Notes under the pieces: generated by a model
Seen by the model: only the letters and a program-made list of their open reading frames with translations
Told to the model about the DNA's origin: nothing
Database searches by the model: none
Shown: in pieces, positions 33,893-42,605 of the stretch
How the letters are laid out: the number at the start of each line of letters is the position of its first letter
Numbering within the stretch: the stretch's first letter is position 1
Translations under genes and position numbers: made by a program
Origin: DATFQE01 sp963739085
GTDB lineage: Bacteria; Actinomycetota; Thermoleophilia; Gaiellales; Gaiellaceae
NCBI GenBank assembly: GCA_963739085.1
Contig: CAVTZA010000012.1
Span: 62,001-126,000 of the forward strand
Length of the DNA stretch: 64,000 nucleotides
Direction: 5' to 3'

Positions 33893-34735
33893 GTGCGCCG
33901 CTCGCCCTACCTACAGGAGATTCTTCGGCTGGACCCGGTGTCGGACCACGAGCGGATCGTGCATCTCGACACCTGCTACGAGTTCCCGTTCGACACGACG
34001 CGGTCGCTGGAGTTGGCCCTCTTCAGGACGTTCGCCGTCCCGAGCATCGGCCGGCTGCTGGACTCCACGAGCGAGTTCGGCGACCGGGCGCAGAAGCGCT
34101 ACGACGACACCGACCTGATCCTCAGCACGATCGCCGAGGCCGGCTACAGCAGCGAGCTCGGCAAGCGTGCGATCCGGCGCATGAACCGCATCCACGGGCG
34201 CTTCGAGATCGCGAACGAGGACTTCCTCTACGTGCTTTCGACGTTCGTCTACGAGCCGATTCGCTGGAACGCGCGCTTCGGCTGGCGTCAGTTGGTCGAG
34301 CAGGAGCGCCTGGCGAGCTTCCACTTCTGGCGCGCCGTGGGTGCGCGGATGGCGATCAAGGAAATCCCCGAGGACTTCGGCGCGTTCGAGCGCTTCAACG
34401 TCGAGTACGAGCGCGCGAACTTCAGGCGGACCGAGGCCGGCATGCGGGTCGGCCGTGCCACGCGCTCGATGTTCCTGGCGTGGTTTCCCGTCGTGCCCGA
34501 GCGGGTCGGCGCGCCGGCGATCCACGCGCTCCTGGACGAGCCCTTGCTCGACGCGTTCGGCTTCCCCCGGCCGCCGCGCCTGCTCAGACGGGCCGCGACT
34601 GCGGCCTTACGCGCGCGCGGCAGCGTCGTCGCGCTGCTGCCGCCGCGGCGCCGACCGCGGCTGCGGACCCAGATGCTCCACCGGACCTATCGCGGCGGCT
34701 ACACGCTCGAGACGCTGGGGCCGCTGCCTCACTAG
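33893..34735 (+). CDS. DUF2236 (MpaB/Lcp-type oxygenase family) protein
   Basis: The 280-residue protein has the DUF2236 pattern: FRTFAVPSIGRLLDSTSEFG at the start, then KRYDDTDLILSTIAEAGYSS, RMNRIHGRFEIANEDFLYVL (conserved His in the Met-x-x-x-His pattern) and FVYEPIRWNARFGWRQLVEQ. This family includes latex-clearing oxygenase Lcp and MpaB, heme enzymes that act on isoprenoid or aromatic substrates. The substrate here is unknown and no signal peptide is present. It begins with GTG and its stop overlaps the converging TPR gene by four bases. Confidence 0.85.
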   Translation: MRRSPYLQEILRLDPVSDHERIVHLDTCYEFPFDTTRSLELALFRTFAVPSIGRLLDSTSEFGDRAQKRYDDTDLILSTIAEAGYSSELGKRAIRRMNRIHGRFEIANEDFLYVLSTFVYEPIRWNARFGWRQLVEQERLASFHFWRAVGARMAIKEIPEDFGAFERFNVEYERANFRRTEAGMRVGRATRSMFLAWFPVVPERVGAPAIHALLDEPLLDAFGFPRPPRLLRRAATAALRARGSVVALLPPRRRPRLRTQMLHRTYRGGYTLETLGPLPH

Positions 34736-36036
34736 GGGCTTCTGGGCGCTACGGGACTTCCGAGACCGGCACGCGCTCGCGCGAGAGCGTCCTCGCCCTC
34801 CTCACGGTCAGCGCCGGGCATGCGCAGGTACTCCTCGAGCGCAGCGACCGCCGATCCGAATCGTTCCATCCTCAGATTCGAGAGGCCGACGTTGAGCAGG
34901 AAGGCCGCCCGCTGCGCATCCGTGGCCCCGCGCATGTGGCGGGCGCGCTCCCAGAGGATCAACGCGCGGGCGTAGTCGCCAGCATCGAACGCCTCCCGCG
35001 CCCGTGTGTGCAAGGACCGTGCCGTCCGCTCGCTGACGCCGCGCTCCGAGACACCCGCGCCCCTGCGCGCCTCCGCCAGCCGCTCGCGCCCGAGCTCCTG
35101 ATTCGTCCCGGGCGATTCGAGGAACTCCTCGAAGAAGAACACCGCCGTCGCGAAGCGCTCCAGGCGCAGGTTGCACATTCCGATGTTGAAGAGCAGCATC
35201 GCGTTCTGGGCCGGCGTCTTGCCCGGTGTCTCTCGCGCGCGCTCCCACATCGCGAGCGCCTCGCGGAAGTCGCCGGCCTCGAAGAAGCGCTGCGCCTGGC
35301 GGTGCAGCGCCTCGCCCGGGTCGTCGTCGGGCTGCTGCAGAGGCGCGTCCGACAACTCGGAGGAGCCGACGCCGGCGCGTGCACGCAGGAGCCGGTTCTC
35401 GCCCAACCGGCGGTCGGCGCCGGGGGTTCGAAGGTACTCCTCGAACACGGCGACGGCGGACGCGTACCGCTCGAGCATGAGGTTGCACATCCCGACGTTG
35501 AACAGAAATGCCGCACGTTGCGAATCGGTGATCCCGCGCTGGTGCCGGCCCCGCTCCCAGAAGACCAGCGCGCGTGCGTACTCGCCGGCGTTGAACGCCC
35601 GGTTCGCGCGTGCGTGGAGCGCCTGTGCAGTGCGCTCGCTGACACCCTCGTCTGGCACCCCCGCACCGGCGCGGGCCTCCGCCAGCCACCGACGACCGGT
35701 CGCCTGATCCACCCCGGGCGCCTCCAGGTACTCCTCGAAGAAGAAGACCGCGGTTGCGTACCGGTCCAGATTGAGGTTGCACAGCCCGATGTTGAGCAGG
35801 AACTCCGCGTTCTGGAGGGGCGTGAGGCCGGGAGTCTCCCGCGCCCGCTCCCAGAGGGCTGCCGCCTCGCGGAAGTTCCCTGCGTCCCAGAAGCGCCGCG
35901 CCTGCGCATGGAGCTCGCGCGCCCGGCTCTCCGCGACCGTCGACGTGTCCTGACGCGCGATCTGGGCGAAGGCCGGCTTGGGTTTCGAGTGCTCCGGCGC
36001 CTTCTGCTCGAGCTTCCTGGCGCGAATCCGCTCCAC
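34732..36036 (-). CDS. TPR-like repeat protein with A-B-A-B organisation
   Basis: The 434-residue soluble protein contains four similar units of about 100 residues, starting near residues 41, 138, 242 and 343. Units 1 and 3 are alike (ELHAQARRFWDAGNFREAA; ALHRQAQRFFEAGDFREAL), as are units 2 and 4 (ALHARANRAFNAGEYARAL; SLHTRAREAFDAGDYARAL). Each holds two helical hairpins of tetratricopeptide type, with the second marked by LLNIGLCNLNLDRYATAVFF. Such solenoids bind proteins or peptides. No signal or membrane segment is present. It lies 21 bases after the pcrA stop region and may be cotranscribed with pcrA. Confidence 0.85.
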   Translation of the reverse strand: MERIRARKLEQKAPEHSKPKPAFAQIARQDTSTVAESRARELHAQARRFWDAGNFREAAALWERARETPGLTPLQNAEFLLNIGLCNLNLDRYATAVFFFEEYLEAPGVDQATGRRWLAEARAGAGVPDEGVSERTAQALHARANRAFNAGEYARALVFWERGRHQRGITDSQRAAFLFNVGMCNLMLERYASAVAVFEEYLRTPGADRRLGENRLLRARAGVGSSELSDAPLQQPDDDPGEALHRQAQRFFEAGDFREALAMWERARETPGKTPAQNAMLLFNIGMCNLRLERFATAVFFFEEFLESPGTNQELGRERLAEARRGAGVSERGVSERTARSLHTRAREAFDAGDYARALILWERARHMRGATDAQRAAFLLNVGLSNLRMERFGSAVAALEEYLRMPGADREEGEDALARARAGLGSPVAPRSP

Positions 36037-36057
36037 GCGCCGACTATTGCACGGTCG

Positions 36058-38202
36058 TCAGACTCGCTCTAGTGGCGCGTAGTCGAGCGCGAGCTGGCGC
36101 TCGGAGCCGTCGGCGAAGCGGACGCTGACGATCCCGGGCTCGAGCCGGGTCACGACGCCCTCGCCGAAGGTCTTGTGCCGGACGTTGTCGCCGGTCGAGA
36201 GCTCGGGCACGTCGCTGCGCGGTGCGATGCTCCGCGAAGCCCCATAGCCGCTCCACGACGCCGGTCGTAGCCGCTCCCGCTCGACCTCGGGGTCCGGGAG
36301 CTCGTCGAGGAACCGCGAGGGCAGGTTGTAGCTGCGGCCACCGTAGAGCGAGCGCGCCGAGGCGTGGATCAACGTGAGCCGCTCCTGCGCCCGGGTCATG
36401 CCGACGTAGGCGAGCCGCCGCTCCTCCTCCAGCGAGCCCTCTTCGAGCGACCGCGAGTGTGGGAAGACGCCTTCCTCCATCCCGATGATGAACACGGCCC
36501 GGAACTCGAGGCCCTTCGCGTTGTGGAGGGTCATCAGCGTGACGAGGCTCTGCTCCTCGCGCAGCGCGTCCTGGTCCGCGTACAGCGAGATCTCCTGCAG
36601 GAAGTTGGAGAGGCTCGGCTCCGGCGCCGACGACTGGTACTCCTGGGCGACGCCGACGAGCTCTTGCAGGTTCTCGATGCGGCCCTGTGCCTCGATCGTC
36701 CGCTCCGCCTCGAGCGTCGCGATGTAGCCCGTGCGGTCGAGGACGCGCTCGACGAGCTCGGCCACCGGCAGCTCGAGCGCCCCCGACTGCAGCGACAGCA
36801 ACAGCGTGCGAAGCCCGTTGACCGCCCGGGCCTGCGCGGTTCCGAGGCCCGCCTCCTCGGGGAACTCGAGCGCCTCCCAGAGCGACAGGCCCTGCGCGTT
36901 GGCGTAGGCCTGCAGGCGGGCGAGGCTCGCGTCGCCGATCCCGCGCCGCGGCTTGTTCGCGCTCCGCTGCAGCGAGACGGTGTCGAACGGGTTGTCGATC
37001 ACCTGGAGGTAGGCGATCACGTCCTTGACCTCGGCGCGCTCGTAGAAGCGCGGGCCGCCGATGACCTGGTACGCGACGCCCTGGCGCACGAGCACGTCCT
37101 CCAGCACCCGGCTCTGCGCATTCGTGCGGTAGAAGACCGCGATCTCGCTGCCGTTGAAGCCCTCCTCGACGAGCGCAGCGATGCGGGCCGCGACGAAGCG
37201 AGCCTCGGCGTGCTCGTCCTCGACCTCGAGCACCTCGACCGGCTCGCCGTCGCCGAGCTCGGAGAACAGCTCCTTCTCCTTGCGCTCGCGGTTGTGCGCG
37301 ATCACGCCGTTGGCGGCGCGGAGGATCCGGTTGGTCGAGCGGTAGTTCTGCTCGAGCGCGACGGTGCGCGCGTCGGGGAAGTCGCGCTCGAACTCGAGGA
37401 TGTTGCGGATGTCGGCTCCGCGAAATGCATAGATCGCCTGGTCCGGGTCGCCGACCACGCAGAGGTTCCTGTGCTTTTCGGCCAGGAGCTGGAGGAAGCG
37501 GTACTGCGCGCGGTTCGTGTCCTGGTACTCGTCGACGAGGATGTAGCGGAACGCCTTCCGCCACCGCTCGAGCGCCTCGGGAAAGCGTTCGAGCACGTCG
37601 ACGGTGAGCATGAGCATGTCGTCGAAGTCGACCGCGTTCGAGGCGAAGAGGCGCTTCTGGTAGAGGTCGTAGGCCTCGGCGACGGTCTGGTCGTAGAAGG
37701 ACTGCACGCGCTCGCGGTACTCGACCGGGCCGATCAGCTGGTTCTTGGCGCTCGAGATCTGGCTGTGGATGCCCTTCGGCGTGAAGCGCTTGGGGTCGCG
37801 CTCGAGCTCCTCCAGGACCGACCGCACGAGCCGCACCTGGTCGGCGGAGTCGTAGATCGTGAAGTTCGTCTTGTAGCCGAGCCTGGCCGCCTCCCGCCGC
37901 AGGATGCGCCCACACGCGGAGTGGAACGTCATCAGCCAGATGCGCCGCGCGACGTCCCCGAGCATGTTCTCGACCCGCGAGCGCATCTCGGCGGCGGCCT
38001 TGTTCGTGAACGTGATCGCGAGGATCTCGTTCGGTTCCGCACCGACCGCCGAGAGCAGGTGCGTGACGCGGTGCGTCAGGACCCGCGTCTTGCCCGAGCC
38101 CGCCCCCGCCACCACGAGCAGCGGCCCTTCCGTGTGCAGCACGGCCTCGCGCTGGGCGGGGTTGAGGTCGGCGAGGTAGCGATCCGGAGCCTGGACGGCC
38201 AT
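36058..38202 (-). CDS. pcrA: ATP-dependent DNA helicase PcrA/UvrD
   Basis: The 714-residue superfamily 1A helicase unwinds DNA 3' to 5' in repair and replication restart. Motifs: Q-motif LNPAQREAVLHTEGPLLV, I AGAGSGKTRVLTHRV, Ia ITFTNKAAAEMRSRV, II FRYILVDEYQDTNRAQYRFL, III VVGDPDQAIYAFRGADI, IV LEQNYRSTNRILRAAN, V LMTLHNAKGLEFRAVFIIGM, VI RRLAYVGMTRAQERLTLIHA. The C-terminal Tudor-like RNA polymerase-binding domain is present (DNVRHKTFGEGVVTRLEPG). Length and start ATG 38202 fit actinobacterial PcrA. A decayed fragment of a related gene lies at 33.6 kb. Confidence 0.96.
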   Translation of the reverse strand: MAVQAPDRYLADLNPAQREAVLHTEGPLLVVAGAGSGKTRVLTHRVTHLLSAVGAEPNEILAITFTNKAAAEMRSRVENMLGDVARRIWLMTFHSACGRILRREAARLGYKTNFTIYDSADQVRLVRSVLEELERDPKRFTPKGIHSQISSAKNQLIGPVEYRERVQSFYDQTVAEAYDLYQKRLFASNAVDFDDMLMLTVDVLERFPEALERWRKAFRYILVDEYQDTNRAQYRFLQLLAEKHRNLCVVGDPDQAIYAFRGADIRNILEFERDFPDARTVALEQNYRSTNRILRAANGVIAHNRERKEKELFSELGDGEPVEVLEVEDEHAEARFVAARIAALVEEGFNGSEIAVFYRTNAQSRVLEDVLVRQGVAYQVIGGPRFYERAEVKDVIAYLQVIDNPFDTVSLQRSANKPRRGIGDASLARLQAYANAQGLSLWEALEFPEEAGLGTAQARAVNGLRTLLLSLQSGALELPVAELVERVLDRTGYIATLEAERTIEAQGRIENLQELVGVAQEYQSSAPEPSLSNFLQEISLYADQDALREEQSLVTLMTLHNAKGLEFRAVFIIGMEEGVFPHSRSLEEGSLEEERRLAYVGMTRAQERLTLIHASARSLYGGRSYNLPSRFLDELPDPEVERERLRPASWSGYGASRSIAPRSDVPELSTGDNVRHKTFGEGVVTRLEPGIVSVRFADGSERQLALDYAPLERV

Positions 38203-38229
38203 CGCGACCGATGCTAGCGACGTCTTGGG

Positions 38230-39513
38230 CTAGAACTGACCCGCGGTGAAGGTCCGGCCGCCGACGCCCCTGGCGATCGGGTTGTACGTGCGCGCGAAGG
38301 CCGCTTTCGCGGACTGGGCCTGGACGTTCGCGGCCAGGGCCTTGGCGTAGTCGGGGCCGGCTCGCTTGGGGCACGCGCCGTTCGCCGCCGCGATCCAGCG
38401 GCCGTAGCTGGTGCCTGCCGCGGCCGAGGTCTGCATCGAGCGCACGAGCAGCGCGGCCGCCCGCCTCGTCGCCGCATTCGGCGGCCGCAGGGCGCGCACC
38501 TGGCGGAGCACCACGCGCCGGCCGCGGACGGTCTGCGCGACCTGCGCGCCCGCGGTGGCGGGGTCGAGCGTGCACGCGGCGACGGCCGTCACGGCGGTCG
38601 AGATGCGCCGTCGATCCGCGGCGGAGCGGACGAGGAGCGGCTCCAGCCGCCCGACGAACTGCTTCTGGGTGAGCCTCGGCGGGGGCCGCCTTCGCCGGCT
38701 TGGTGCCGCCGTCGTCGCGAACGAAGAGGAACCACGCCGCCGCCGCCGCCCCCAGGGCGGCGAGCAGCACCAAGACGAGGCCGACGAGGATGCCCTTGCC
38801 GCGGCCGCCCCCCTGCCCGACCGCATCCCAGTGCCAGGTCTCGGCGGGCTGCGGAGCGACCGGACCGCCGTCGACGGCGCCGGAGTCGCCGCCGCCCTTC
38901 GCCGCCGCCCCCGCCCGGCAGCTTCAGCTTCTTGAAGGCGTCCATGAATCCCTTGGGCGAGGTCGGCGCCTTCGGCTGCTTCAGCCGCGGCGCCTGCGCC
39001 CGAGGCGCCTGAACGCGAGGCGCCTGCACGCGCGGTGCCTGGACGTTCACACCCCCTGACCCGACGTTGACGCGCGGGGCCGAGACGCGCGGCCCGCTGA
39101 CCTTCGGGCCCTGCACACCGCCGCCCTGAACGCCCGGCACCTCCGGCGCCTTCTTGCGCCCCCAGCGGCGCTTCTTCGGGCTCGGGCTCGGCCTCGGGCT
39201 CCGCCGGTGGCGGCGCAGGTGCGGCCTGCTGGGGCGGCGCCTGCTGCGCGGCGGGCTGCGGAGCCGGCTGTGCGGGCTGCGCCGGCGCGGCGGCAGGCTG
39301 AGGCGGCACAGCCGCGGGCTGAGCCGGCGGCGCCGCGGGCTGCGCGGGTTGGGCCGGCGCGGGCGGGGTCGCGGCAGGCTGAGCCGGAGGAGGCGGCGCT
39401 ACCGCCGGCGTGGAGAGCCGGGTGGGCTCCCAGCGCAGGTAGCTCCCGCAGCCCTCGCAGAAGTCGACGTCGTCGGTGTTCTCGCGTCCGCAGCTGGGGC
39501 AGTTCCTCGCCAT
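38230..39513 (-). pseudogene. zinc-ribbon, Pro/Ala-rich membrane protein, split by three frameshifts
   Basis: Starting at ATG 39513 the product opens with a zinc ribbon (MARNCPSCGRENTDDVDFCE, four Cys), then a Pro/Ala/Gln-rich stretch of about 90 residues. After a shift near 39150 comes a repeat of QAPRV units and PTSPKGFMDAFKKLKLPGGG; after a second near 38905, a transmembrane helix LVGLVLVLLAALGAAAAAWF; after a third near 38680, an extracytoplasmic domain (LTQKQFVGRLEPLLVRSAAD) that runs to the stop at 38230. All three shifts are single extra bases and each site is a run of five C or G. The domain order is sensible, so the gene is probably intact in the organism. Zinc-ribbon single-pass proteins of this kind have no assigned function. 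Confidence 0.7.
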
Positions 39514-39571
39514 TGATTCGAGTCTGCGCCATCGCGGGCGCTCAAGCAAGACCACTACGATCCGCCGCTCC

Positions 39572-40636
39572 ATGGCCGTTCCAGCCCGGGCCGCCGAAGG
39601 GCACCTCGCGCTCACTTATCGCGGCGCCCGCGGGCTGCGCGGTGTGCGCTTCCGCTCGGAGCTCACCAAACGCGGCGATCCACCCGCGTTCCATCGCCTC
39701 GGCCGCTCGCAGACCTGGGAGCTGAGGCTCCCGCGCCCGCGCGGCGTCGACCGTGTCGAGTACCTGCTCGAGCTCCGACACGCCGACGGCGGGACCGAGC
39801 TCGTCACCGACCCGGCCAACCCGCTCCTGGCGGGCGGCCCCTTCGGCGACAAGTCCGTCCTGGAGCTCGCGGGCTACGTGCCGCCGGTGTGGCTCGACGA
39901 GGAGGCGGAAGCGGGCACGGTGAAGCCCTTCAAGCTCCCGAGCCGCCTGCTCCGCACGGAGGTCACCGGCCTCCTGTGGTCGTCGGTGGGAGCCACGGCG
40001 GGCGAGCCGCTGCCGCTGCTCGTCGTGCACGACGGCCCGGAGTACGCGCAGTACTCAGCGCTCACGAGGATGCTCGATGCGGCCGTCGACCAGCTGGAGC
40101 TGCCGCCGATGCGCGCCGCCCTTCTGCAGCCCATGCGTCGCAACGAGACGTACTCGGCGGCAAAGCGCTACGCCGACGCGCTCGCCGTCGAGCTCGTGCC
40201 GGAGCTGTCACGGATCGCGCCTGCGCCGATGAAGACAGCGATGCGGGCGGGCATGGGCGCCAGCCTCGGCGCGCTCGCGATGCTCCATGCCCACCGCGTG
40301 CATCCACAGCTCTTCGGCGGGCTCTTCCTGCAGTCGGGCAGCTTCTTCCGCCGCGAGCTGGAGGGCTACGAGCGGGGCTTCCCGCGGTTTCAGCGGATCG
40401 CGCGCTTCGTCGGCGGCGTCAGGCGCGCCCGCACAGCAGAGTTTCCGATCCCCGTCACGATGACCTGCGGTCTGGGTGAGGAGAATCTCGGCAACAACCG
40501 CTCCATGCGGGACGCGCTCGCCGCGCAGGGCTACCTGGTCGAGCTGGTCGAGCACCGGGACGCGCACAACTGGGTGTCGTGGCGGGACGTGCTCGAGCCC
40601 CACTTGACGGTGCTGCTGGAGACGTTATGGGTGTGA
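39572..40636 (+). CDS. esterase, enterochelin-esterase/IroD-like
   Basis: The 354-residue protein has an N-terminal immunoglobulin-like or CBM-type domain (about 1-110; TYRGARGLRGVRFRSELTKR, WELRLPRPRGVDRVEYLLEL) and an alpha/beta hydrolase esterase domain: the nucleophile elbow GMGASLGALAMLHAHRVHPQ, GLFLQSGSFFRRELEGYERG and the likely catalytic His in VEHRDAHNWVSWRDVL. The layout is that of Fes/IroD siderophore esterases. ATG 39572 begins the region of similarity. It overlaps the next gene by ten bases; the two esterases and the ATP-grasp gene are one operon. Confidence 0.87.
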   Translation: MAVPARAAEGHLALTYRGARGLRGVRFRSELTKRGDPPAFHRLGRSQTWELRLPRPRGVDRVEYLLELRHADGGTELVTDPANPLLAGGPFGDKSVLELAGYVPPVWLDEEAEAGTVKPFKLPSRLLRTEVTGLLWSSVGATAGEPLPLLVVHDGPEYAQYSALTRMLDAAVDQLELPPMRAALLQPMRRNETYSAAKRYADALAVELVPELSRIAPAPMKTAMRAGMGASLGALAMLHAHRVHPQLFGGLFLQSGSFFRRELEGYERGFPRFQRIARFVGGVRRARTAEFPIPVTMTCGLGEENLGNNRSMRDALAAQGYLVELVEHRDAHNWVSWRDVLEPHLTVLLETLWV

Positions 40637-41352
40637 GACGCGAGATCCAGCTCGAGGGCGGCGAGCTGATCGCCTACGGCCACCACGGCCGCCCGGTGCT
40701 GGCGTTCCCGTCGGAGCAGGGACCGGCATGGCAGTACGAGGAGCGCGGGATGATCGAGTCGATCGAGGAGCTGCTCGATGCCGGCCGCGTGAAGGTCTAC
40801 GCGGTCCAGAGCTACGACTCGTGGACGTGGCACGACAAGTCCGTGCCGCTCGAGGAGCGCGCGCAGCGGCACGGCCACTACGAGGACTGGATCCTCAACC
40901 GCGTCGTCCCCTGGATCGCGGAGGACGTGGCCGGCGGCGGCGAGCTGATCGTGACCGGCTGCAGCTTCGGCGCCTACCACGCCGCCAACTTCTGCCTCAA
41001 GCGTGCCGACCTGTTCCCGCTCGCCATCTGCCAGAGCGGCGTCTACGACGTCTCGGTGATCGGCTGGGGCGACCGCGGCGACAGCGTCTACTTCAACAAC
41101 CCCGCGGAGTACGTCGCGAACCTCGGAGGCGACCACCTAGACTGGCTGCGCAGTCGGGCGAGCCTCCTGCTCGTGTGCGGGCAGGGGCAGTGGGAGGACA
41201 CGACGGGCGCACTGGCCTCAACGAACCGCTTCGCGCAGCTCCTCGGGGAGAAGGGGATCCGCTGCGAGCTCGACCTCTGGGGCCACGACGTCCCGCACGA
41301 CTGGCCGTCCTGGCGGGCGCAGCTCGCCTACCACCTGCCGAGGTTCTGCTGA
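40627..41352 (+). CDS. second esterase (alpha/beta hydrolase) of the ATP-grasp operon
   Basis: The 241-residue protein is a compact esterase-D-type hydrolase without the N-terminal domain of its neighbour. The nucleophile elbow is VTGCSFGAYHAANFCLKRAD and the C-terminal HDVPHDWPSWRAQLAYHL carries the catalytic His. An acidic residue in LLLVCGQGQWED probably completes the triad. It has no signal peptide. The ATG lies inside the previous gene and its TGA overlaps the next ATG, so all three genes are translationally coupled. Confidence 0.88.
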   Translation: MGVRREIQLEGGELIAYGHHGRPVLAFPSEQGPAWQYEERGMIESIEELLDAGRVKVYAVQSYDSWTWHDKSVPLEERAQRHGHYEDWILNRVVPWIAEDVAGGGELIVTGCSFGAYHAANFCLKRADLFPLAICQSGVYDVSVIGWGDRGDSVYFNNPAEYVANLGGDHLDWLRSRASLLLVCGQGQWEDTTGALASTNRFAQLLGEKGIRCELDLWGHDVPHDWPSWRAQLAYHLPRFC

Positions 41353-42605
41353 TGCAGCACACGATCGGGCTGCTGCTGGGCACCGAGGAGGACTGGCCGA
41401 CCGCGTTCGAGGGGCTCGTCGAGCGAGCCGGTCCGTTCCGGTTCGACGGCGACAAGCACGAGCTCGTCACCGAGCGGATCGTCAACGAGCCGTTCGACCT
41501 GCGCTCTGAGCCGCGGTACGCGCTCGTGATCGACCGGCTGGCGTGGTGGTACTACCTGCCGCGCGAGTGGCTGAAGAAGATCGCCCTGATGGACGACGTC
41601 TACCTTCTGAACAACCCGTTCACGTTCCAGGCGATGGAGAAGCACGCCGCGTACTGCGCGATGATCCGGCTGGGACTGAAGGTGCCGGAGACGTGGCTCC
41701 TCCCGCACAAGCTGCCGCCGCAGAGCGTGCGCTTCGAGTCCGCGAGCGACAAGTTCGAGGAGATGGCTTCGCGCTACAACGCGGCCTTCGACCTCGACGA
41801 GGTCGCCGAGCGCGTCGGCTACCCGCTCTTCATGAAGCCGTTCGACGGCGGCCAGTGGGTCGGCGTCACGCGGATCGGCGGCCCCGACGAGCTGCACGCG
41901 GGCTACGACGCGTCCGGCGAGCGGATGATGCACTTCCAGGCGTCCGTCGAGGGCTTCGACGTCTTCGCCCGCTCGCTCTCGATCGGGGCCGAGACGATGG
42001 TCATGAAGTACGACCCGTCGAAGCCGCTTCACGACCGCTACTCGGTCGCTCACGACTTCCTGAGCGCCGAGACCGGCCACGAGGTCGTGACGATCTCCCG
42101 GCTCGTGAACGCCTTCTTCCGCTGGGAGTTCAACAGCTGCGAGACGCTGATCAAGGACGGCGAGGTCTACCCGATCGACTACGCCAACGCGTCGCCCGAT
42201 GTCGCGCTCACGAGCCTCCACTACTACTTCCCGTGGGCGATCAAGGCGCTCGTGCGCTGGTGCGCCTTCTGTGCGGCGACCGGCCGGCCGAACCGGATCG
42301 ACCAGGACACGCGGCAGTACTTCGAGCTCGGCGACCGCGATGACCTCAGCTACGAGGACAAGCTCGCCGCCTACCGGGAGGTCGTCGACGACTTCTTCGA
42401 GGTCGAGCGTTACGAGGAGTTCTGCGCCGAGGCGTTCCCGCGACTGGACGAGGTGATGCTCGAGTACGTCGAGAGCGACGACTTCGATCGACTCATCGTC
42501 GAGACCGTGCAGACGACCTTCCCACAGCACGAGCACGAGCATTTCATCGCCCACTACCGCGGCCTGCTCGCCGCGTGGGCGAAGGATCAGCAGGTCACTG
42601 CGTAG
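41352..42605 (+). CDS. ATP-grasp carboxylate-amine ligase family protein
   Basis: The 417-residue protein has an N-terminal pre-grasp region (TIGLLLGTEEDWPTAFEGLV), then the ATP-grasp fold: GYPLFMKPFDGGQWVGVTRI with the nucleotide-binding Lys and Gly-rich loop, the metal-binding region WEFNSCETLIKDGEVYPIDY, and a helical C-terminus. ATP-grasp enzymes form an acyl-phosphate and join it to an amine or other nucleophile. The products of such ligases include peptides, siderophores and cofactors. With two esterases in the same operon, this enzyme probably makes or recycles a small ester- or amide-linked metabolite; the substrate is unknown. Confidence 0.87.
   Translation: MQHTIGLLLGTEEDWPTAFEGLVERAGPFRFDGDKHELVTERIVNEPFDLRSEPRYALVIDRLAWWYYLPREWLKKIALMDDVYLLNNPFTFQAMEKHAAYCAMIRLGLKVPETWLLPHKLPPQSVRFESASDKFEEMASRYNAAFDLDEVAERVGYPLFMKPFDGGQWVGVTRIGGPDELHAGYDASGERMMHFQASVEGFDVFARSLSIGAETMVMKYDPSKPLHDRYSVAHDFLSAETGHEVVTISRLVNAFFRWEFNSCETLIKDGEVYPIDYANASPDVALTSLHYYFPWAIKALVRWCAFCAATGRPNRIDQDTRQYFELGDRDDLSYEDKLAAYREVVDDFFEVERYEEFCAEAFPRLDEVMLEYVESDDFDRLIVETVQTTFPQHEHEHFIAHYRGLLAAWAKDQQVTA

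Noticed and set aside
36044..38773. Frame of 909 codons opposite/over pcrA
   Set aside because: Only its first 30 codons are coding (the membrane helix of the zinc-ribbon protein); the rest is an out-of-frame reading of pcrA.
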